Source: Actinomycetota bacterium (GTDB lineage Bacteria; Actinomycetota; Actinomycetes; JACCUZ01). Taken from it: a DNA stretch of 64,000 nucleotides. Below the pieces are notes generated by a model. That model saw nothing but the letters and a program-made list of their open reading frames with translations, was not told the DNA's origin and did not search any database. The position numbers were made by a program, and so were the translations under genes. Below are positions 46,708 to 55,596 of this stretch, piece after piece. The stretch's first letter is position 1; every line of letters begins with the position of its first letter. The DNA lies in the NCBI GenBank assembly GCA_030841035.1, contig JAVEDI010000038.1:1-64000 (forward strand). Reading direction: 5' to 3'.

Positions 46708-47688
46708 TTGGCCGCTCCCGACGTCCCGGTCCTCGTCCAGCGGGCACGCGAGGGCGACGCGCGGTCGGTCGCGCGCCTGATCTCCCTCGTCGAGGACGCG
46801 TCCCCGCTGCTGCGCGAGGCGATGGCGGCCCTGCTGCCGTACGGCGCTCGGGCGAGCGTCATCGGCGTCACCGGTGCGCCCGGCGTGGGCAAGTCCACCT
46901 CGACCAGCGCGCTGGTGAGCGCGTTGCGCGCCCAGGACAAGCGCATCGGCGTGCTCGCCGTCGACCCCTCCTCGCCGTTCTCCGGCGGCGCGCTGCTCGG
47001 CGACCGCGTCCGCATGCAGGACCACGCGCTGGATCCCAAGGTCTACATCCGCTCGATGGCCTCGCGGGGGCACCTGGGCGGGCTGTCGTGGTCGACCCCG
47101 CAGGCGCTGCGCGTCCTGGAGGCCGCGGGCTGTGACGTCGTGCTCGTCGAGACCGTGGGAGTCGGGCAGAGCGAGGTCGAGGTCGCCGGGCTCGCCGACA
47201 CGACGGTCGTGCTGCTCGCGCCGGGCATGGGTGACGCGATCCAGGCCGCCAAGGCGGGCATCCTCGAGGTCGGCGACGTCTACGTCGTGAACAAGGCCGA
47301 CCGCGACGGCGCCGACGCGACCGTCCGCGAGCTGCGTCACATGCTCGGTCTCGGGGAGCGGCGGGCGGCCCACGACTGGCGCCCGCCGATCATCAAGACC
47401 GTGGCCTCGCGCGGGGAGGGGCTCGACGAGCTGGTCGAGGCGCTGGAGAAGCACCGCGGGTGGCTGGAGGAGACCGGCGAGCTGCGTCGGCGTCGCCGGC
47501 GGCGCGCGGCCGAGGAGATCGAGGCGATCGCGGTGACGTCGCTGCGGCGCCAGATGGGCGACCCGCGCCGCGGCCCGGCACTGGAGGAGCTGGCCGAGCG
47601 GGTCGTGTCGGCCCAGCTCGATCCCTACGCCGCTGCCGACCAGCTGGTCGAGGGCCTCACGGCCACCGGCACGGTGCCGCCAGGCTGA
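46708..47688 (+). CDS. meaB: MeaB-type GTPase chaperone of B12 mutases
   Basis: G3E-family GTPase that gates cofactor loading and protects adenosylcobalamin-dependent mutases from inactivation. The 326-residue protein has a P-loop GAPGVGKST (K62), VDPSSPFSGGALLGDR in the switch/base region, VETVGVGQSE and NKADRDG for guanine binding. It starts with TTG 46708, seven bases after AGGG, because no ATG or GTG fits. Likely clients are the ecm and icmA products of this window. Confidence 0.95.
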   Translation: MAAPDVPVLVQRAREGDARSVARLISLVEDASPLLREAMAALLPYGARASVIGVTGAPGVGKSTSTSALVSALRAQDKRIGVLAVDPSSPFSGGALLGDRVRMQDHALDPKVYIRSMASRGHLGGLSWSTPQALRVLEAAGCDVVLVETVGVGQSEVEVAGLADTTVVLLAPGMGDAIQAAKAGILEVGDVYVVNKADRDGADATVRELRHMLGLGERRAAHDWRPPIIKTVASRGEGLDELVEALEKHRGWLEETGELRRRRRRRAAEEIEAIAVTSLRRQMGDPRRGPALEELAERVVSAQLDPYAAADQLVEGLTATGTVPPG

Positions 47689-47689
47689 G

Positions 47690-48772
47690 TCAGCCCGAGC
47701 GACGGGCACCCGACGGGGCCGTGGGCAACGACCCGCTCGGCGCGGGCGCCGGGTCGGTGGCCGACGTCGTGGACGGCGAGGGGTCGGCGCTCGGCGTGAC
47801 CGGAGACGTGGCGGTCGAGGCACCCGGGTCCGGTACGCAGGTGAACGTCACGTCCTGGGTCACCACGTCGCCCTGGGTGAGCTCCAGCGCCGTGGTCGCA
47901 CCCCCTGCCGCCAGTGTGTGGCTGCCGGCGGGCAGGCCCGCGACGGTGAAGGTCTCGCCGGCACGCAGGCCGGCGAGGCGCACCGACTGCTCCCGGTTGT
48001 TGTCAAGCCAGACCTGGACCGCGAAGCTGTCGTCCGGGGCGCAGGGTCCGACGGTCTGCACGACGCCGCTCACCGTGGCACCGCGCGCCACCACCGTCGT
48101 CGTACGCCGCTTGCCGCACGCCGGCACGACCGGGTGGGGCGCGTCCTCGGGGCCGAGGAAGGTCGCCGCCCAGCCGGCTCCGACGGACGGCGGCGGTGCG
48201 TCATGGTCCAGCTGCCAGGTCGCCAGCAGCACCGGCGCCCGCGGGCACGGGATGTCGAAGTTGCCCTGCGCGTCGGTGACCGCCGCGATGCGCCCGTCGG
48301 ACCGGTAGACCACCCGGTTGCGGGCGCCCGGCTGGACGAGCAGCCCCACGACCGGTGCTCCGTCGGCGTCCACGACGTGCCCCCGCAGCGCGATGATCGG
48401 CGGCGCGCTGCTGGTGGCGTCGGTGGGGGTCCCGGACCCGGTCGGGGCCGGGACCGCCGCCGGGGGCTTGCTGGTCGCGGGACCCGCGGCGTCCTGCTGG
48501 GTAGCCGTGCCGTTCCCGGCCGTCTCCGTTGTCGTGATCGTCGTCGTACCGACGCCGGCGCTGCCGCCGGCCTGCGCGAACGTCTGGGTGTCGTTGACGG
48601 AGCTGCCGAGGGCGAACGCGCCGCTGGCCACCAGGACGAGCGCAGCCACCGAGGAGAGCACGGCCAGTCCCTGACGGCGGCGCCGGGCTCGGGCGCTGTG
48701 CATCATCCGGTCGAAGGATCCGGGCGGCGGAGGAAGGGGGTCGATGTCGCGGTGGTGGGGCAGCTTGGTCAT
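47690..48772 (-). CDS. Membrane-anchored carboxypeptidase-regulatory-like protein, sigma-factor partner
   Basis: This 360-residue protein has a basic cytoplasmic N-terminus (1-36), one helix (about 37-57), a Thr/Pro/Ser-rich linker and an exported beta-sandwich region with LRGHVVDADGAPVVGL and TDAQGNFDIPC, typical of CarboxypepD_reg domains, then a second such unit and a Pro/Ser/Thr tail. The ATG overlaps the sigma-factor stop by four bases. By position it may be the sigma factor's regulator, but the N-terminal His-Cys zinc motif of classic anti-sigma factors is absent. Confidence 0.75.
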   Translation of the reverse strand: MTKLPHHRDIDPLPPPPGSFDRMMHSARARRRRQGLAVLSSVAALVLVASGAFALGSSVNDTQTFAQAGGSAGVGTTTITTTETAGNGTATQQDAAGPATSKPPAAVPAPTGSGTPTDATSSAPPIIALRGHVVDADGAPVVGLLVQPGARNRVVYRSDGRIAAVTDAQGNFDIPCPRAPVLLATWQLDHDAPPPSVGAGWAATFLGPEDAPHPVVPACGKRRTTTVVARGATVSGVVQTVGPCAPDDSFAVQVWLDNNREQSVRLAGLRAGETFTVAGLPAGSHTLAAGGATTALELTQGDVVTQDVTFTCVPDPGASTATSPVTPSADPSPSTTSATDPAPAPSGSLPTAPSGARRSG

Positions 48773-49305
48773 GCCTCGTGCTCCAGCCAGGCAAGCAGCA
48801 CACGCCGCGCGTCGGACAGGCTTCGCTTGATGGTCCCCTCGGGGCGGTGCAAGGCGCGCGCGACGTCGCTGATGGACATGTCGGCGTAGTAGTGCAGCAG
48901 CACCGGGGTGCGCATCCGTTCGTCCAGCTGGTCGACGAGGTCGCGAAGGCTGCCGTCGGAAGGGGGGCTCGACATCGGCGTGACCAGCTGCAGCCGGGCG
49001 TTGAGCCGCCGGTCCCGCTGCTGGCGTCGCCAGCAGTCGCGGGCCAGGTTCGTGGCCGTGACGTAGAGGAAGCCCCGGGGGTCCTTGACCCGGCTCCACC
49101 GCGACATCATCCGCGTGAACGCCTCGGACGCGATGTCGTGCGCGGTGTCGCGGTCGCCCACCAGGTGCCCGGCCCAGCCGGCGAGCGGCGCGTAGTGCGC
49201 GTCCCACAGCGCTCGGGCCGCCTCGTCGCGGGCGGACCGGGACAGGGCGCTGGGCAGCACCTCCGCGGCGCTGTCCGGGCGCGCCTCGGCGGCCGCCTGG
49301 GCCAT
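48769..49305 (-). CDS. ECF-type RNA polymerase sigma factor
   Basis: A 178-residue sigma-70 family protein with region 2 (about 25-95; WAGHLVGDRDTAHDIASEAFTRM, then DPRGFLYVTATNLARD) and region 4 (about 115-170; DMSISDVARALHRPEGTIKRSLSDAR). It would direct polymerase to a small set of promoters. ATG 49305 is chosen; GTG 49323 is in frame six codons upstream. Its gene overlaps that of a membrane protein which may control it. The target promoters are unknown. Confidence 0.88.
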   Translation of the reverse strand: MAQAAAEARPDSAAEVLPSALSRSARDEAARALWDAHYAPLAGWAGHLVGDRDTAHDIASEAFTRMMSRWSRVKDPRGFLYVTATNLARDCWRRQQRDRRLNARLQLVTPMSSPPSDGSLRDLVDQLDERMRTPVLLHYYADMSISDVARALHRPEGTIKRSLSDARRVLLAWLEHEA

Positions 49306-49561
49306 CGGGGGGATGGTCCCCACGACGACGGTCGCAGCGTCCACGGGTCTTCCTGTCGCCGATGCGTCGCTTTCCGGCGCGCCCGCCGGATCCTGCCCTG
49401 GTCGCACCAAGGACGCAGGAACCGCCCGTCCGGTTCGGTGCTCCACCCGCCCGAGAGTAACGGCGCGCAGTTCGCCCGGGGGGCGCAGCGCCTCCGCGGC
49501 TACCCTTGTGTCAGTTCTGCCGCCCGCTGGGCGGTCGACCGTCACAGCTGTGAGGAGCCCC

Positions 49562-51247
49562 GTGGACGCTGAGCAGATCCGAGCCGGGCGTGATCGTTGG
49601 CAGGCGCGCTTCACCGCGGCGCAGCGGGCGGGGCGGGTGGCTGACCGGGACTTCACGACGCTCTCCGGTGAGGCGGTGGCGCCGGTCTACGGGCCGGCGG
49701 ACGGGGAGAGCGTCGCGGGGTTCGAGCGGATCGGGTGGCCGGGGGAGTTCCCGTTCACGCGCGGGCTGCATCCCACCGGCTACCGCGGGCGGACGTGGAC
49801 GATCCGGCAGTTCGCCGGGTTCGGCAGCGCGGCGCAGACCAACGCGCGCTACAAGATGATCCTGGGCGCCGGTGGCGGGGGGCTGTCCGTGGCGTTCGAC
49901 ATGCCGACCCTGATGGGCCGCGACTCCGATGACCCGCGGTCGCTGGGGGAGGTGGGTCACTGCGGGGTGGCGATCGACTCGGCGGCTGACATGCAGGTGC
50001 TCTTCGACGGGATCCCGCTCGGTGAGGTGACGACCTCGATGACGATCAGCGGCCCCGCCGTACCCGTGTTCTGCATGTATCTGGTGGCCGCCGAGCGGCA
50101 GGGCGTCGACCCGGGCGTGCTGAACGGGACGTTGCAGACCGACATCTTCAAGGAGTACATCGCGCAGAAGGAGTGGCTGTTCCCGCCGGCGCCGCACCTG
50201 CGGCTGATCGGTGACCTGATGCAGTACTGCGTGGAGGGGATCCCGGACTACAAGCCGTTGTCGGTGTCCGGCTACCACATCCGGGAGGCCGGTTCGACGG
50301 CCGCCCAGGAGCTGGCGTTCACGTTGGCCGACGGTTTCGGTTATGTGGAGCTGGGCTTGGCGCGGGGTCTGGACGTGGACGAGTTCGCGCCGGGCTTGTC
50401 GTTCTTCTTCGACGCGCACCTGGACTTCTTCGAGGAGATCGCGAAGTTCCGGGCGGCGCGGCGGATCTGGGCGCGGTGGATGCGTGACGTCTACGGGGCG
50501 CGTAGCGAGAAGGCGCAGTGGCTGCGGTTCCACACCCAGACCGCGGGGGTGTCGTTGACGGCGCAGCAGCCGGACAACAACATCGTGCGTACGGCGCTGG
50601 AGGCGCTCTCGGCGGTGCTGGGCGGGACGAACTCGTTGCACACCAACGCGCTGGACGAGGTGCTGGCGCTGCCGAGCGAGAAGGCGGCGGAGATCGCGGT
50701 GCGCACCCAGCAGGTGATCATGGAGGAGACCGGCGTGGCCAACGTCGCCGACCCGCTGGGCGGGTCGTGGTACGTCGAGGCGCTGACCGACCGGATCGAG
50801 GCCGAGGCGGAGGCGGTGTTCGCGCGGATCCTGGCGATGGGCTCCGACGGGTCGATGACCTCGGGGATCCTGCGCGGGATCGAGGACGGCTGGTTCATGT
50901 CCGAGATCGCCGAGGCGGCGTTCACCTACCAGACCGCGCTGGAGAAGGGCGAGAAGAAGATCGTCGGCGTCAACTGCCATACGAGCACCGTGGAGGAGCC
51001 GTTGGAGATCCTGCGGGTCTCCCACGAGGTGGAGCGCGAGCAGAGGCGGGTGCTCGCCCAGCGCCGGGCCGCCCGTGACGGGGCGGCGGTCGAGGCGGCC
51101 CTGCACCGGCTGGTCCAGGTTGCGCGGACCGAGGCCACCATGGTGCCCGCGATGCTCGACGCGGCCCGGGCCGAGGCCACCCTCGGCGAGATCTGCGGCG
51201 CCCTCAAGGCCGAATGGGGCGACTACCGGGAGCCCGCCCGGTTCTGA
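49562..51247 (+). CDS. icmA: Isobutyryl-CoA mutase large subunit
   Basis: Interconverts isobutyryl-CoA and n-butyryl-CoA with adenosylcobalamin. The 561-residue substrate barrel lacks a B12 domain, so a separate small subunit (IcmB) is needed; none is encoded in this window. Two residues set the substrate: F84 (TIRQFAGF) and Q202 (EYIAQKEW), where methylmalonyl-CoA mutase has Tyr and Arg. This pair is the known Icm signature and excludes a dicarboxylic substrate. GTG 49562 follows GAGGAG. Butyryl-CoA links it to the ccr pathway and to valine breakdown. Confidence 0.92.
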   Translation: MDAEQIRAGRDRWQARFTAAQRAGRVADRDFTTLSGEAVAPVYGPADGESVAGFERIGWPGEFPFTRGLHPTGYRGRTWTIRQFAGFGSAAQTNARYKMILGAGGGGLSVAFDMPTLMGRDSDDPRSLGEVGHCGVAIDSAADMQVLFDGIPLGEVTTSMTISGPAVPVFCMYLVAAERQGVDPGVLNGTLQTDIFKEYIAQKEWLFPPAPHLRLIGDLMQYCVEGIPDYKPLSVSGYHIREAGSTAAQELAFTLADGFGYVELGLARGLDVDEFAPGLSFFFDAHLDFFEEIAKFRAARRIWARWMRDVYGARSEKAQWLRFHTQTAGVSLTAQQPDNNIVRTALEALSAVLGGTNSLHTNALDEVLALPSEKAAEIAVRTQQVIMEETGVANVADPLGGSWYVEALTDRIEAEAEAVFARILAMGSDGSMTSGILRGIEDGWFMSEIAEAAFTYQTALEKGEKKIVGVNCHTSTVEEPLEILRVSHEVEREQRRVLAQRRAARDGAAVEAALHRLVQVARTEATMVPAMLDAARAEATLGEICGALKAEWGDYREPARF

Positions 51248-51302
51248 GCCGGCGGCGGGACCGTCGGGCCCTACCGGGGACGCAGGGGTTGCGCCGCTGG
51301 GC

Positions 51303-51308
51303 CAGAAT
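51303..51308 (+). promoter_or_regulatory. Possible -10 box before the thioredoxin-TPR gene
   Basis: CAGAAT lies six bases before ATG 51315, again the leaderless spacing, with one mismatch to TANNNT. No ribosome site is visible. Confidence 0.35.
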
Positions 51309-51314
51309 GGGCCC

Positions 51315-52259
51315 ATGAGCCAGCCGAGCTTCAACCCACACGGCGCCGTCGACCTCTCCACGTTCGCTCAGCGGTCCGCACCGGACGGCTCCCCAGCAGG
51401 GACGCGAGCCGGCGGAGCCGGGGGGACCGCGACGCTGCCCGGCGTGGTGATCGACGTGACCGAGGCCGACTTCCAGAGCGCGGTGATCCAGACCTCGATG
51501 ACCGTGCCGGTGGTCATCGACTTCTGGGCCGACTGGTGCGGCCCTTGCAAGGCGCTGAGCCCCGTCCTCGAGCGCCTCGCCGAGGCCGACGCCGGCCGCT
51601 GGGTCCTTGCCAAGGTCGACGTCGATGCCAACCCGAGGCTGGGCCAGGCGTTCCAGGTCCAGTCGATCCCATCGGTCTTCGCCGTCATCAAGGGCCAGCC
51701 GGTGCCGTTGTTCCAGGGCGCCTACCCCGAGCAGGAGGTGCGGGCCTACCTCGACGAGCTGCTGCGGGTGGCCGAGGCCAACGGCGTCAACGGTCGCGTG
51801 CAGGTCGGCGACGCCCCTGCCGAGGGGCCGGCCGAGGAGCCCGGCCCGGATCCGCGCTACGACGAGGCCTACGACGCCATCGAGCGCGGCGACCTGGACG
51901 CGGCCGCGGCTGCCTACCGCTCGTTGCTCGACCAGGCACCGGCCGACGTGGAGGCGAAGGCCGGCCTCGGCCAGGTCGAGCTGTTGCGACGTACCCAGGA
52001 CCTTGACCCCACGACGGTCCATGCGCAGGCGGCCCGGTCACCCGACGACATCGCCGCGCAGCTGCAGGCGGCCGACCTCGAGCTGCTGGGCGGTCAGGTC
52101 CAGGAGGCGTTCAACCGGCTCATCGAGGTGGTGCGCCGCACGAACGGTGACGAGCGCAACCAGGCCCGCGAGCACCTCGTGCAGCTCTTCGAGCTGGTCG
52201 GCAACGAGGACCCCCACGTCATCAAGGCACGCACGGCGCTGGCCAACGCGCTCTTCTAG
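51315..52259 (+). CDS. Thioredoxin-domain co-chaperone (YbbN-like)
   Basis: The 314-residue protein has a roughly 40-residue flexible head, a thioredoxin domain (about 45-150) with the redox pair C75-C78 in WADWCGPCKAL, and a C-terminal TPR-like helical region (about 175-314) with paired helices such as AIERGDLDAAAAAYRSLL. E. coli YbbN, which has the same layout, carries a SxxC site and acts with chaperones; here both cysteines are present, so redox activity is likely. Cytoplasmic. Confidence 0.88.
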   Translation: MSQPSFNPHGAVDLSTFAQRSAPDGSPAGTRAGGAGGTATLPGVVIDVTEADFQSAVIQTSMTVPVVIDFWADWCGPCKALSPVLERLAEADAGRWVLAKVDVDANPRLGQAFQVQSIPSVFAVIKGQPVPLFQGAYPEQEVRAYLDELLRVAEANGVNGRVQVGDAPAEGPAEEPGPDPRYDEAYDAIERGDLDAAAAAYRSLLDQAPADVEAKAGLGQVELLRRTQDLDPTTVHAQAARSPDDIAAQLQAADLELLGGQVQEAFNRLIEVVRRTNGDERNQAREHLVQLFELVGNEDPHVIKARTALANALF

Positions 52260-52495
52260 CGCGCCACCGACGGCCGAGCGGCCGCGTCACGCGGCGGACG
52301 ACGCCGCGTCTCGCCGTCCCGGTGCGTGTCGCGCGCGTATAGCGCGCGTTGCCCGGATGTGGACGGCGTCGGGAGGCGCGGCGTCCGACGTTAACCGCAC
52401 GTGAAAAGTCCGTTGCGTTCGCCTACGACCCCTTGTGCCTGACTCGAGCCTGGGCGGAAATGGAGGTGCTCCCCACCCCCCTCCGAGGAGAGCCC

Positions 52496-53320
52496 GTGAA
52501 GCTCGACATCGTCATCCCGGCTCACAACGAACAACACCGCATCGACACCACCCTCGCCGACTACCGGGCCGCCTGCACCTCCGCGGACACCCGCTTCCTC
52601 GTTGCGCTCGACGACTGCACCGATGACACCGCAGCAGTGGTCGCCTGGCACGCCGACCAGGACGCGCGCGTCGTCGCGCGGCCGTATCCGCGGCTCGGGA
52701 AGGGCGGCGTGCTCCTCGAGACGTTCCGCTGGTCCAGGGCCGACCTGGTGGCGTTCGTCGACGCCGACTGCGCCACCCCACCCGCCGAGCTGCTGCGCCT
52801 CATCGAGGTGCTCGACCAGCTGGAGGCCGACATCGTGATCGCCTCCCGCTGGCACCCGACGTCGGTGCTGCCCGTGCAGCGCAGCATCGGCCGCCGGTTG
52901 GCGAGCGCCGGGTTCTCGCTCGCCGTACGTCGGATATTCCGGCTGCCGTTCCGCGACACCCAGTGCGGCGCCAAGGTCGTGCGACGCACGACCGCCGAAC
53001 GTGTCGTACCGCTGCTGTCCTCGCGCGACTTCGTCTTCGACGTCGACCTGCTGCTGACCGCGCGCAGCCTCGGGTTCCGCATCGCCGACGTCCCGACGAT
53101 CTGGATCGACCGGGCCGGCTCCCGGGTGCGCCCGCTCGCGGACTCCGGTCGGATGGCCGCCTCGCTCGCCCGGTTGTGGCTGCACCACCGGGTCGTGCCG
53201 GTGCGGATGCCGGCCAGCCCCATCTTCGCCGACGCGGGCGGTGCTCCGTCGCTGCAGCGCGTCATCGACCTCACCGGGCGCGAGCGCGTGACGGCTGCGG
53301 AGGGCACCTATGCGGCCTGA
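52496..53320 (+). CDS. Family 2 glycosyltransferase, polyprenyl-phosphate sugar synthase-like
   Basis: First gene of the exopolysaccharide operon. The 274-residue GT-A enzyme has VIPAHNEQHRI at the start, acidic DDCTDD (39-44) and the metal motif DAD (89-91). The layout resembles dolichyl-phosphate glucose/mannose synthases (RLGKGGVLLE matches their Gly-Lys loop), so it probably makes the lipid-linked sugar used by the GT-C enzyme of the operon; this is inference. No membrane helices are seen. GTG 52496 follows GAGGAG. The 236-bp region upstream (52260-52495) holds no gene. Confidence 0.85.
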   Translation: MKLDIVIPAHNEQHRIDTTLADYRAACTSADTRFLVALDDCTDDTAAVVAWHADQDARVVARPYPRLGKGGVLLETFRWSRADLVAFVDADCATPPAELLRLIEVLDQLEADIVIASRWHPTSVLPVQRSIGRRLASAGFSLAVRRIFRLPFRDTQCGAKVVRRTTAERVVPLLSSRDFVFDVDLLLTARSLGFRIADVPTIWIDRAGSRVRPLADSGRMAASLARLWLHHRVVPVRMPASPIFADAGGAPSLQRVIDLTGRERVTAAEGTYAA

Positions 53321-54515
53321 CGTCACCCTCGTCAGCCCTTATCCCGCAACAGGAACCCGGCACAGCGGCGTCAGCGGCGTCGCGTCGTACACCGCCAACC
53401 TCGCACACGGCCTGCACGACAACGGAGCAGCGGTGACGATCGTCGCACCGCACGAGACGGGGCAGCCACACGACTCGTGGGACGGCCCGGTCCGGGTGCT
53501 GCGGCGCTTCGGCCGCGGAGCGGCAGCGGTGCCTGCGGCCCTGGCCGCAGCTCGGCGGACGGGTGCCGGTGTCGTGCACCTGCAGCACGAGCTGTTCCTG
53601 TACGGCGGACCCGCGGGTCTGCCGCGCCAGCTGCTGGCGCTGCGCCGTCCCGGACCGCCGACGGTGCTCACGATGCACCAGGTCGTCGACCCCGTCACGG
53701 TCGACCGGCACTACACGCGGCTGCACCGGCTGCAGGTCCCACCGGTCGCGGCCCGTGCCGCGCTGGCTGTCCTGCAGCACACCCTGCCGCGGCTGGCCGA
53801 CGCGACCGTCGTCCACGAGGAGGCGTTCCGCCGGGTCGTCCCCGCGGCGGTCAGCCTCCCGCACGGCATCGAGACACCGGCGCTCGACCGGGGCGCGGCA
53901 GCGGCGGCCCGACGGACCCTGGGGTTGCCGCAGGACCGGCTCGTCGTGCTGTGCTTCGGGTTCCTGGCCCCGTACAAGGGCCTGGAGACCGCGCTCGAGG
54001 CGGCCGGTCTCGCCGGACCTCGGGTACTGCTGGTCGTCGCCGGAGGGGACCACCCGCGACTCGCGGAGCAGCGCGACACCTACGGTCTGATGCTGCGCCG
54101 GACCTACGGTGACATCGCGCGGTTCACCGGCTACGTCCCCGACCGCGATGTCTCCTCGTGGTTCCTCGCGGCCGACGTGGCGGCCTTCCCCTACCCCAGC
54201 CCGCACGCCGCGAGCGGCGCTCTGGCACTCGCACTCGCCCACCGCACCCCTGCCCTGCTGTCCCCGGAGCTGGCGCGCACCGCGGCGGCGCCGGCCGTGC
54301 TGGCCGTTCCCGGCGGCGCGGCCGGCCTGGCCGCCCGGCTGCTGCGGCTCGCGAGCGAGCCGGCGCAGCTCGACCGGCTCCGCAGCGCCACTGCAGCGAT
54401 GGCGGACGGCCGCTCCTGGCCCGCCGTGGCCCGCCGGCACCTCGACCTCTATGAAGGGCTCATCCGTGACCAGAATCCTGCTCGTCGGCGCCTTCGGTCA
54501 GCGCAACCCGGGTGA
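53310..54515 (+). CDS. Family 4-like glycosyltransferase (GT-B)
   Basis: The 401-residue GT-B enzyme starts 11 bases inside the preceding gene. The acceptor domain has SGVSGVASYTANLAHGL, a GT4-like start; the donor domain has VLCFGFLAPYKGLETALEA with the phosphate-binding Lys. The usual E-x7-E signature is degenerate (SPHAASGALALALA lacks both glutamates), so donor binding may differ or activity may be reduced. It is expected to add a sugar to a lipid-linked intermediate at the cytoplasmic face. Confidence 0.85.
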   Translation: MRPDVTLVSPYPATGTRHSGVSGVASYTANLAHGLHDNGAAVTIVAPHETGQPHDSWDGPVRVLRRFGRGAAAVPAALAAARRTGAGVVHLQHELFLYGGPAGLPRQLLALRRPGPPTVLTMHQVVDPVTVDRHYTRLHRLQVPPVAARAALAVLQHTLPRLADATVVHEEAFRRVVPAAVSLPHGIETPALDRGAAAAARRTLGLPQDRLVVLCFGFLAPYKGLETALEAAGLAGPRVLLVVAGGDHPRLAEQRDTYGLMLRRTYGDIARFTGYVPDRDVSSWFLAADVAAFPYPSPHAASGALALALAHRTPALLSPELARTAAAPAVLAVPGGAAGLAARLLRLASEPAQLDRLRSATAAMADGRSWPAVARRHLDLYEGLIRDQNPARRRLRSAQPG

Positions 54516-55596
54516 CGAAGCCCTGCTCGAAGCCTTCCTGCTTGCTCTGCACGGCTTCGAGGTGACGGTCGCGTCCAGCGATCCCGTCCTCACCAGCTCC
54601 CAGCACGGCGTGCGTGCGGTGCGCAGCACCGCAGCGGCCACCGGCCGTGCCCTGCTCGACGCCGACGCCCTCGTGTACGGCGGTGGCACGATCTTCAAGG
54701 CTCTCGATGCCGCCACCGGCCGGCCGCCGAGGGCGTTGCTGCGCAATGCGCTGCTGCTGGCGCGGGCCGCCCGGGCGCTGGGCCGGCCGGTCGCGATGGT
54801 GGGCGCGGGCGCGGCCCCGCTGCCCGACCGCGCCTCGATGGTGCTCGCCGGCCAGCTGGCCCGCGCGGCCGACCTGCTGGTGCTGCGCGACGACGAGTCC
54901 GCGACCATCCTGGCGGCCGCCGGCGCTCCGGTGCCGCTGCGGGTGGGCGCCGACCCGGTGTGGACGCTGCTCGACGAACCGCCGCAGCCCACCGCGCGCG
55001 GCGACGACCTGCTCGTCGCCCTCTCGACGTACGCCGTCGGCGGCGCCCGCTGCGCCGCAGACCTGGCCGACGTGCTCGCCGTTGCCGTCCGTTCGGTTCC
55101 CGACCTCGGGAAGATCCGGCTGCAGCCCTGGCAGACGGGGCAGCGCGGCTGCGATGACTTCGACCTGGCCCGGCTGGTCGCCGCGCGGCTCACCGATCTG
55201 GGGTCGCGGGTGGTCGTGGAGGTGCCACCGCCGTCGGTTCGCGTCGCTCGCGACGGGATGCGTTCGGCCGGCATGGTGCTCTCGATGCGGATGCACGGCC
55301 TGGTCGCGGCGGGCGCGGCCGGCAGCCCTGTCGTGGCCCTGGCCCACGAACCGAAGCTCGGTGCCCTCGCCCGACGACTCGGGCAGGAGGCGGTTCCTGG
55401 GGACGCCACGGGTGAGCAGATCGCGGCGGCCGCGCAACGGGCCCGCGCCGGTGGCGGCGTGAGTCCCGGTGCGGTGCGCGCCGAGATCGCCGCCGCGGCG
55501 GCCACCATGCGGCTGCTGCGCATGCTCCTGACGGGCGGCGAGGAGTCCGCCGGCGTCGACGGGCTGTCGCTGCAGCCCGCGGGGGTCCTGCGATGA
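54466..55596 (+). CDS. Polysaccharide pyruvyltransferase family protein (CsaB-like)
   Basis: Transfers pyruvate from PEP to a sugar as a ketal, adding negative charge to the glycan. The 376-residue protein has the family start VGAFGQRNPGDEALLEAF, YGGGTIFK and the C-terminal MRMHGLVAAGAAGSPVVAL. GTG 54466 follows AAGGG by seven bases; it lies 50 bases inside the preceding glycosyltransferase gene. ATG 54451 is in frame but lacks a site. Confidence 0.88.
   Translation: MTRILLVGAFGQRNPGDEALLEAFLLALHGFEVTVASSDPVLTSSQHGVRAVRSTAAATGRALLDADALVYGGGTIFKALDAATGRPPRALLRNALLLARAARALGRPVAMVGAGAAPLPDRASMVLAGQLARAADLLVLRDDESATILAAAGAPVPLRVGADPVWTLLDEPPQPTARGDDLLVALSTYAVGGARCAADLADVLAVAVRSVPDLGKIRLQPWQTGQRGCDDFDLARLVAARLTDLGSRVVVEVPPPSVRVARDGMRSAGMVLSMRMHGLVAAGAAGSPVVALAHEPKLGALARRLGQEAVPGDATGEQIAAAAQRARAGGGVSPGAVRAEIAAAAATMRLLRMLLTGGEESAGVDGLSLQPAGVLR

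Noticed and set aside
52331-52348. GC-rich near-palindrome before the exopolysaccharide operon
   Set aside because: The arms do not align symmetrically as an exact inverted repeat, and CG-alternating runs arise by chance at this composition.
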